Source: REEP01 sp964517265
Lineage (GTDB): Bacteria > Pseudomonadota > Alphaproteobacteria > Rhodospirillales > Defluviicoccaceae
Assembly: GCA_964517265.1 (NCBI GenBank)
Contig: CAZFBS010000070.1
Location: forward strand, 1-10,398
Length of the DNA stretch: 10,398 bases
Direction: 5' to 3'
Shown piece by piece: positions 6,927 through 10,398 of this stretch. The position numbers and the translations under genes were made by a program. The notes under the pieces were generated by a model. It did not search any database, had not been told where the DNA came from, and saw nothing but the letters and a program-made list of their open reading frames with translations. Numbering within the stretch: position 1 is the stretch's first letter; every line of letters begins with the position of its first letter.

Positions 6927-6947
6927 GGATCGGTGGGGACCGTTCCA
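6927..6947 (+). promoter_or_regulatory. imperfect inverted repeat before the DUF2285 gene
   Basis: GGATCGGT (6927-6934) and ACCGTTCC (6939-6946) pair at 7 of 8 positions around GGGG, with an outer T/A pair (6926, 6947). It lies 17 nt before GTG 6964 and may be an operator or a weak leader hairpin. Confidence 0.3.
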
Positions 6948-6963
6948 ATCCAGGTGGGGCATC

Positions 6964-7230
6964 GTGACTCAGGCCGCTTTCCTTGATCAGCCGCCCGAGA
7001 GCGCCACGCTCACCGACTATGATCGCACCCACATGAAGCTCTACTTGCGGCTGCTCGACGCCGCCACCGACGGCGCGGCCTGGCAGGAAGCGGTGTCCAT
7101 CCTGTTCGGCATCGATCCCGAACAGAATCCCGAACGCGCCCGCCGCGTCCACGAAAGCCATCTGGCCAGGGCGCGCTGGATGACCGAGCACGGCTATCGC
7201 CTCCTCGCGCACGAGAGACCGCCATCGTGA
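6964..7230 (+). CDS. short DUF2285 protein, QseM-like antiactivator
   Basis: The product has 88 residues from GTG 6964 (AGGTGG at 6952-6957 is its site); the frame extends to TTG 6871 but that part has no family match. It reads FLDQPPESATLTDYDRTHMKLYLRLLDA, then EAVSILFGIDPEQNPERARRVHESHLARARWMTEHGY. This is the complete DUF2285 fold and no more. In the M. loti ICE, QseM is a stand-alone DUF2285 protein that binds the activators TraR and FseA and blocks them. This protein lies directly before an FseA-like gene, so it is the best candidate for its antiactivator; this is inference from size, domain and position. DUF2285 proteins also occur with other roles, so binding is not proven. Confidence 0.8.
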   Translation: MTQAAFLDQPPESATLTDYDRTHMKLYLRLLDAATDGAAWQEAVSILFGIDPEQNPERARRVHESHLARARWMTEHGYRLLAHERPPS

Positions 7231-7236
7231 TGGCGC

Positions 7237-7261
7237 GGGCGATGCTGTTGCGGCATCGCCC
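7237..7261 (+). terminator. 9-bp hairpin after the QseM-like gene
   Basis: GGGCGATGC (7237-7245) and GCATCGCCC (7253-7261) form a perfect stem with a 7-nt loop, 6 nt after the stop. The following AATCTCAATTCTCC is not T-rich. It may be a weak terminator or mRNA end separating the antiactivator from the activator gene. Confidence 0.45.
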
Positions 7262-7298
7262 AATCTCAATTCTCCGGCTTCCGATTCCGCGCGATCGC

Positions 7299-7342
7299 CG
7301 GAATCCTCAGCATCGGATTTGCGAAGCTGGCGGAGGATTCCG
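7299..7342 (+). promoter_or_regulatory. stem that hides the ribosome site of the fseA-like gene
   Basis: CGGAATCCTC (7299-7308) is the exact reverse complement of GAGGATTCCG (7333-7342), leaving a 24-nt loop. The 3' arm takes in most of the binding site CGGAGG and ends at the base before ATG 7343. If folded in mRNA it would block initiation; as DNA it could be an operator. Confidence 0.55.
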
Positions 7343-7666
7343 ATGACCCCAGACGTCTCGCAATGGCGCTCGACCGAGCGATACGATTACGTCGAACAGC
7401 TCGTGTCGCCGGAACTGGCGTGGGAGTGGCTGCGCAGGAACGAGGCCTACCAGCGCGACTACGCCGATGTCGTCGAGACAGCCGGCGCCTCCCGTCCGCT
7501 GAACGAGACCGCGCAGCAGCGCTGGGGTCTTCGATTTCCCGGTCCGCCCATCACTGGACGCCAGGCAGGCCGAGCTGTTCTGGACGCCGAAGGAAGATAC
7601 AGGCGTCGTCGTCCTGATCGCGACGCCCGCCGTGCTGCCATCGGACGCCGGCGTATGGCCCACTGA
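7343..7666 (+). CDS. fseA: DUF6499 ORF, N-terminal part of FseA-like activator
   Basis: The zero-frame product has 107 residues from ATG 7343, with GGAGG at 7332-7336. Residues 1-66 match the DUF6499 (transcriptional-regulator N-terminal) domain: WRSTERYDYVEQLVSPELAWEWLRRNEAYQRDYA, then WGLRFP. After the CCC at 7538-7540 the zero frame turns into a low-complexity, arginine-rich tail that looks like noise and ends at TGA 7664. In the +1 frame the protein instead continues as conserved sequence (RPSLDARQAELFW) into the DUF2285 ORF. In M. loti ICEs, msi172 and msi171 have this arrangement and are joined by a programmed +1 ribosomal shift into FseA, the activator of rdfS and excision. The fused product here would be 257 residues. 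Confidence 0.8.
   Translation: MTPDVSQWRSTERYDYVEQLVSPELAWEWLRRNEAYQRDYADVVETAGASRPLNETAQQRWGLRFPGPPITGRQAGRAVLDAEGRYRRRRPDRDARRAAIGRRRMAH
7535..7542 (+). promoter_or_regulatory. candidate +1 programmed frameshift site
   Basis: The zero frame reads CGA TTT CCC GGT. If the proline tRNA moves from CCC to CCG, the base G7541 is skipped and reading continues GTC CGC CCA. Conserved protein sequence changes frame at this point. The +1 frame is closed by TGA at 7500-7502 and the zero frame by TGA at 7664, so the shift must occur between them. Confidence 0.65.
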
Positions 7667-8117
7667 GGTCGCCTCCGCCGAACGCGTCGACGAACACGGC
7701 CACCATTTCCACCATCCTCTCGCAAACGGCCAGCACCTCACGCTCCTGCGTCTCGCCGGCGTGCGATCCGATCAGCCGCTCGTCGCCGTGGTTCCGCTCG
7801 ACCTCGACGGCTTCGGCCGGATCGAGGCCGTCACGCGGCTGCTGAGCGCGCTGCATGGCCGCGCCGTACCGCCCGACACACGGCTGACCCGCCAGCAACT
7901 CCAGCGCGCCCGCCGCATGTTGCAGGCCGTGGACGGTCACATGAGCGGCGCCAGTCATCGCGACATCGCCGAAGTCCTGTTCGGCGCACGCCATCTCGCC
8001 GACGAGCCCTGGAAGACCTCATCGCGCCGCTTCGCGGTCATGAATCTCATCAAGGGCGGCCTCGCCATGATCTCCGGCGACTATCGCCGGCTGCTGAGCC
8101 ATCGCCGCCGTCGATAG
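7542..8117 (+). CDS. fseA: DUF2285 ORF, C-terminal part of FseA-like activator
   Basis: There is no good start of its own in this frame; gene finders may choose GTG 7632, which cuts into conserved sequence. It gives 191 residues after the shift. The first part (VRPSLDARQAELFW) continues DUF6499; the C-terminal half (about LTRQQLQRARRMLQAVDGHM onward, with SHRDIAEVLFGARHLADEPW and SSRRFAVMNLIKGGLAMISGDY) is a DUF2285 domain, related to the short protein at 6964. A shared domain fits the known model, in which the antiactivator binds the activator. The stop is TAG 8115-8117, and the RdfS-like gene lies 123 nt further on, its expected target. Residues ahead of GTG 7632 are lost in any single-ORF annotation, so this gene is best treated as joined. 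Confidence 0.8.
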   Translation, partial: VRPSLDARQAELFWTPKEDTGVVVLIATPAVLPSDAGVWPTEVASAERVDEHGHHFHHPLANGQHLTLLRLAGVRSDQPLVAVVPLDLDGFGRIEAVTRLLSALHGRAVPPDTRLTRQQLQRARRMLQAVDGHMSGASHRDIAEVLFGARHLADEPWKTSSRRFAVMNLIKGGLAMISGDYRRLLSHRRRR

Positions 8118-8194
8118 GCGCGGTGTGGAAACTTGGCCCCCACCACCTTCCCACTCCCTCCGCCAAAGCGCCGTCCGCCACGGTAGCCGCCGTT

Positions 8195-8215
8195 AGCCGC
8201 TGGTCGCCAGCGGCT
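8195..8215 (+). promoter_or_regulatory. hairpin or operator before the RdfS-like gene
   Basis: AGCCGCTGG (8195-8203) and CCAGCGGCT (8207-8215) form a perfect 9-bp inverted repeat with a 3-nt centre, 25 nt before ATG 8241. In the known system FseA acts on the rdfS promoter; this is a candidate site, though it may also be a leader hairpin. Confidence 0.45.
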
Positions 8216-8240
8216 CCATCGCACCCACGGAGGCCCGATC

Positions 8241-8525
8241 ATGGCACCACAAGGCGCCGGCGAACCGCACCGCTTTCTCCGCACCCCCGAAGCCGCGCGC
8301 TTTCTCGGCCTTTCCGACCGCACGCTCGAAAAGCACCGGACCTATGGCACCGGCCCCGCGTACCGCAAGCTTGGCGGCCGCGTCGTCTATGCCCTCGAAG
8401 ACCTTCACGCCTGGGCCGATCGCGGCTTCGTCACCTCTACCTCCGATCCGCGCGGCGGCAGCGTTCTTCCGGCGAAGCGTCACGACCCGTTGCCGCAGGC
8501 CATTGGCGGCCGCCACGCCCGCTGA
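8241..8525 (+). CDS. AlpA/MerR-like HTH protein, candidate excisionase (RdfS-like)
   Basis: The product has 94 residues; ATG 8241 has GGAGG at 8229-8233. The winged-helix/HTH_17 domain lies at about 10-62: FLRTPEAARFLGLSDRTLEKHRTYGTGPAYRKLGGRVVYALEDLHAWADRG. Proteins of this type act as recombination directionality factors or as AlpA-like regulators. In the M. loti ICE, RdfS drives excision by the integrase IntS, and is switched on by FseA. Its position directly after the fseA-like gene and before repA and parA supports an RdfS-like role. The tail (about 65-94) is basic. The family also includes plain regulators, so the call is made on position. It starts an operon with repA (9 nt between them). 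Confidence 0.75.
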   Translation: MAPQGAGEPHRFLRTPEAARFLGLSDRTLEKHRTYGTGPAYRKLGGRVVYALEDLHAWADRGFVTSTSDPRGGSVLPAKRHDPLPQAIGGRHAR

Positions 8526-8534
8526 GCCCCGCCG

Positions 8535-9593
8535 ATGTCTTCGCGGCGGCGCCTCCACATCTCGACCGAACGGGAGCAGCTCGATCCGTTCATCGTCGTC
8601 ACCGGCGATGCGAGCCCGCGCGACCAGCGCGACCTCATGGAACGGCCGTTCTTTTCGCTCGCCAAGGCCAAGCGCACCACGCCGATCCTCTATGAGGCGG
8701 GCGACATCCGCGTCGAGGTGTTCGCCGTGCCCGAGCACGGCATGGCCACCATCTGGGACGCGGACGTGCTCATCTGGGCCGCCAGCCAGATCGTCGAAGC
8801 GGAGAACCAGGGCTTCAAGACCTCGCGCTTCCTGCGCTTCACGCCCTATCAGCTTCTGACCGCGATCGGCCGCGAGACCGGCGCCCGCGACTACAAGCTC
8901 CTCAAGGGTGCCCTGACACGCCTGCAAGCGACGGTCATCCGCACCACGATCCGCAACGGCGCGCAGTGGCGGCGCCAGCAATTCTCCTGGATCAACGAAT
9001 GGGAGGAATGCGGCACGCGCGACGGCCGCGTCGAGGGCATGGAGTTCGTCCTGCCCGAATGGCTCTACCGCGGCGTCATCGACCGCTCGCTCGTCCTGGC
9101 GATCGACCCGGCCTATTTCCGTCTGACCGGCGGAATCGAGCGCTGGCTCTACCGCGTCGCCCGCAAGCATGCTGGCCGTCAGCCGACCGGCTGGACCTTC
9201 GAGGTCGCGCATCTGCACGCGAAATCCGGCAGCCTGGCGCGCGTCTCCGACTTCGCCATCGACATCCGCCGCATCGTCGCCCGGCAACCGCTGCCGGGCT
9301 ATCGCCTGCTGCTGGAGCGCGAAGGGCGGCGGGAACTGCTGTGCATCCTGCCCGCCAGACTATCCACAGGGCCTGTGGATGGCGCTGTGGATACGCTCGG
9401 GACTTCGGGCGCAAACGGTATCGGGATTTCGGGCGCAGCCCTATCGGGACTTCGGGCGCACGGATCGCAGCTAACTCTCTGGCCTGAAACGGCAATTCCC
9501 GGCCTTAACTTAGAGTCTAACAATGACTCTAACTTTCTGTTGGGGCCGGCAGACGGTGGACAACCTCGCCGCAAGCGGGGCGCATCGTCATGA
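8535..9593 (+). CDS. repA: replication initiator RepA (RPA family)
   Basis: The product has 352 residues. It matches the RepA/RPA initiator family (Pfam RPA, PF10134) from RDQRDLMERPFFSLAKAKRT to about residue 275: the stretch FAVPEHGMATIWDADVLIW, the helix RFTPYQLLTAIGRETGARDY, and LARVSDFAIDIRRIVARQPL. These initiators bind iterons at an origin and recruit host replication proteins. The last 75 or so residues are low-complexity (glycine- and serine-rich) and coincide with DNA repeats that look like an origin (9360-9532), so the protein sequence there is probably set by the DNA. It overlaps parA by 4 nt in ATGA. There is no strong binding site, so coupling to the gene 9 nt upstream is likely. 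On an ICE it would replicate the excised circle. Confidence 0.9.
   Translation: MSSRRRLHISTEREQLDPFIVVTGDASPRDQRDLMERPFFSLAKAKRTTPILYEAGDIRVEVFAVPEHGMATIWDADVLIWAASQIVEAENQGFKTSRFLRFTPYQLLTAIGRETGARDYKLLKGALTRLQATVIRTTIRNGAQWRRQQFSWINEWEECGTRDGRVEGMEFVLPEWLYRGVIDRSLVLAIDPAYFRLTGGIERWLYRVARKHAGRQPTGWTFEVAHLHAKSGSLARVSDFAIDIRRIVARQPLPGYRLLLEREGRRELLCILPARLSTGPVDGAVDTLGTSGANGIGISGAALSGLRAHGSQLTLWPETAIPGLNLESNNDSNFLLGPADGGQPRRKRGASS
9360..9532. other. putative origin of replication (oriV) inside repA
   Basis: DnaA-box-like nonamers occur at 9360-9368 (CTATCCACA), 9374-9382 (reverse strand CCATCCACA) and 9386-9394 (reverse strand GTATCCACA); each differs from TTATCCACA by one or two bases. 9362-9380 is a palindrome with 9-bp arms and one central base. 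Three iterons follow at 9398-9460, then a less GC-rich stretch (9469-9543) holding an 8-bp inverted repeat, TTAGAGTC (9510-9517) with GACTCTAA (9525-9532). Boxes, iterons and AT-richer tract are in the usual order for an iteron origin. Confidence 0.7.
9398..9460 (+). repeat. three 16-bp iterons
   Basis: CGGGAYTTCGGGCGCA occurs at 9398-9413, 9422-9437 and 9445-9460 with start-to-start distances of 24 and 23 bp, about two helical turns. The second copy has T for C at one site. Copies 2 and 3 are preceded by TAT. Confidence 0.85.
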
Positions 9594-10228
9594 TCGTCGC
9601 GCTGCTCAACCAGAAGGGCGGTGTCGGCAAGACGACGCTCGCGCTGCATCTCGCCGGCGCATGGGCCAGCCAGGGCAAGCGCGTCATCCTCATCGACGCC
9701 GATCCGCAGGGCTCTGCGCTCGACTGGTCGCAGCAGCGCGCCCGCGAAGGCCTGCCGCGCCTTTTCGGCATCGTCGGGCTCGCACGCGACACCCTGCATC
9801 GCGAAGCGCCCGAGCTCGCCCGTGACGCCGACCATGTGGTGATCGACGGCCCGCCGCGCGTCGCCGGTCTCATGCGCTCGGCGCTGCTCGCCGCCGATCT
9901 CGTCCTCATCCCGGTGCAGCCATCGCCGCTCGACGGCTGGGCCTCGGCCGAGATGCTGGCGCTGCTTCGCGAAGCACAAATCTATCGCCCCCAGCTCATC
10001 GCCCGCTTCGCCCTCAATCGCTGCGTCGCGCGCACCGTCATCGCACGGGAAACGGCCCAGGCGCTCGCCGACCACGATCCGCCAGTGCTCGCCAGCACGG
10101 TCAGTCAGCGTGTCGCCTTCGCCGCAGCCGCACAGACCGGCCGCCTCGTCGCTGAACTCGACATCGACGGTCCCGGCGCGCGCGAGATCGTCGCGCTTTC
10201 CGCCGAGGTTCGGAGGCTCGCACCATGA
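9590..10228 (+). CDS. parA: ParA-family partition ATPase (small type)
   Basis: The product has 212 residues, the size of type Ib ParA proteins without an N-terminal DNA-binding domain. The deviant Walker A motif KGGVGKTT is at 9-16, the A' motif VILIDADPQGS has D38, and Walker B VVIDGPPR has D86, followed by LVLIPVQPSPLDGW. These bind and hydrolyse ATP to segregate DNA over the nucleoid. The start ATG overlaps the repA stop and its own stop overlaps the next gene's start (ATGA both times), so repA, parA and the following small gene form a coupled operon. The usual partner of such a short ParA is a small ribbon-helix-helix protein; the gene following is broken by an insertion. Confidence 0.95.
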   Translation: MIVALLNQKGGVGKTTLALHLAGAWASQGKRVILIDADPQGSALDWSQQRAREGLPRLFGIVGLARDTLHREAPELARDADHVVIDGPPRVAGLMRSALLAADLVLIPVQPSPLDGWASAEMLALLREAQIYRPQLIARFALNRCVARTVIARETAQALADHDPPVLASTVSQRVAFAAAAQTGRLVAELDIDGPGAREIVALSAEVRRLAP

Positions 10229-10347
10229 CCAGGCGCAGCTTCGCCGCACGCCCGGGCGATCCGGAGGGCTGGATCAAGGCGGCCGACGATCCGCCCGCCC
10301 GCAGGCCCGATGCGCCGGCCTACACCGCCCGCCTGACGATCGACTGA
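10225..10347 (+). pseudogene. ParA partner (ribbon-helix-helix type), truncated by IS
   Basis: ATG 10225 overlaps the parA stop, and GGAGG lies at 10212-10216. The reading frame gives only 40 residues: MTRRSFAARPGDPEGWIKAA, then YTARLTID. From memory, intact relatives continue after this with an RHH DNA-binding domain (a VTPELRGRIK-like helix and one more), about 70 residues in total. Here the TGA stop is the first three bases of what looks like an insertion sequence, so the native coding sequence ends at 10344. The remaining N-terminal piece lacks the binding domain and is unlikely to work. The remainder of the gene would be found beyond the insertion. Confidence 0.65.
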
Positions 10348-10398
10348 ACCTCCCTCGAATTGGTGGACACCTTTGCTAAGCTCCAGGAAGGAGCAGGG
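10345..10398. mobile_element. end of an IS3-family insertion sequence (partial)
   Basis: From 10345 the sequence changes character. TGAACC at the very start is typical of IS3-family terminal repeats, TGGTGGACACC occurs at 10363-10373, and GGAAGGAG (10386-10393) looks like the ribosome site of a transposase gene beginning just outside the window. It interrupts an operon gene. The element continues beyond the window, so its family and length cannot be fixed. Confidence 0.6.

Noticed and set aside
8193..9287. 364-aa open frame on the - strand
   Set aside because: It lies over repA and the HTH gene, both clearly supported on the + strand. Its sequence has no recognisable domain.
1..10398. CRISPR array, tRNA or rRNA genes, restriction or toxin-antitoxin system
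   Set aside because: No regularly spaced repeats beyond the three iterons, no tRNA cloverleaf, and no methylase, nuclease or toxin-like protein was recognised.

Overview
The window is part of the conserved backbone of an integrative and conjugative element (ICE), or closely related plasmid, of high-GC Alphaproteobacteria. The most likely host is Rhizobiales, such as the Mesorhizobium, Bradyrhizobium or Methylobacterium group. This rests on the uniformly high GC content, on the gene families, and on their order: ParB-like protein, Toprim protein, DUF2493/SLOG protein, DUF736, HTH regulator, DUF2285 proteins, AlpA-like HTH, RepA, ParA. This set is typical of elements related to the Mesorhizobium loti symbiosis islands. 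All supported genes lie on the + strand.

Layout. 1-1401 is the 3' part of a parB-like gene, followed by a terminator-like hairpin. 1502-3211 is a translationally coupled set of three genes: two unknown proteins and a Toprim primase-like protein. A 311-nt leader with a long stem-loop precedes a DUF2493 (SLOG) gene at 3523-4446. Three small genes follow (4739-5480): one unknown and two with two membrane segments each. A 572-nt gene-poor stretch (5481-6052) holds a remnant of an excision-activator gene and a second copy of the stem-loop, just before a DUF736 gene with a strong terminator.

6563-8117 is a regulatory island: an XRE-type repressor with a 20-bp palindrome over its start codon, a short DUF2285 protein resembling the antiactivator QseM, and a DUF6499 ORF followed in the +1 frame by a DUF2285 ORF. 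The last pair has the arrangement of FseA, the excision activator made by programmed +1 ribosomal frameshifting. From 8241 an operon encodes an AlpA/RdfS-like HTH protein, replication initiator RepA, ParA and a small partner protein. The 3' end of repA carries DnaA-box-like sites, three 16-bp iterons and an inverted repeat, which looks like an origin inside the coding sequence. The last gene is cut off by what looks like the end of an IS3-family insertion sequence at 10345.

How it works together (inference). The HTH, QseM-like and FseA-like genes would hold the element in the chromosome. The frameshifted activator would switch on the RdfS-like gene and, through the same operon, repA and parA, so that excision is coupled to replication and partition of the circular form. 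Loss of the ParA partner to the IS may weaken stable maintenance.
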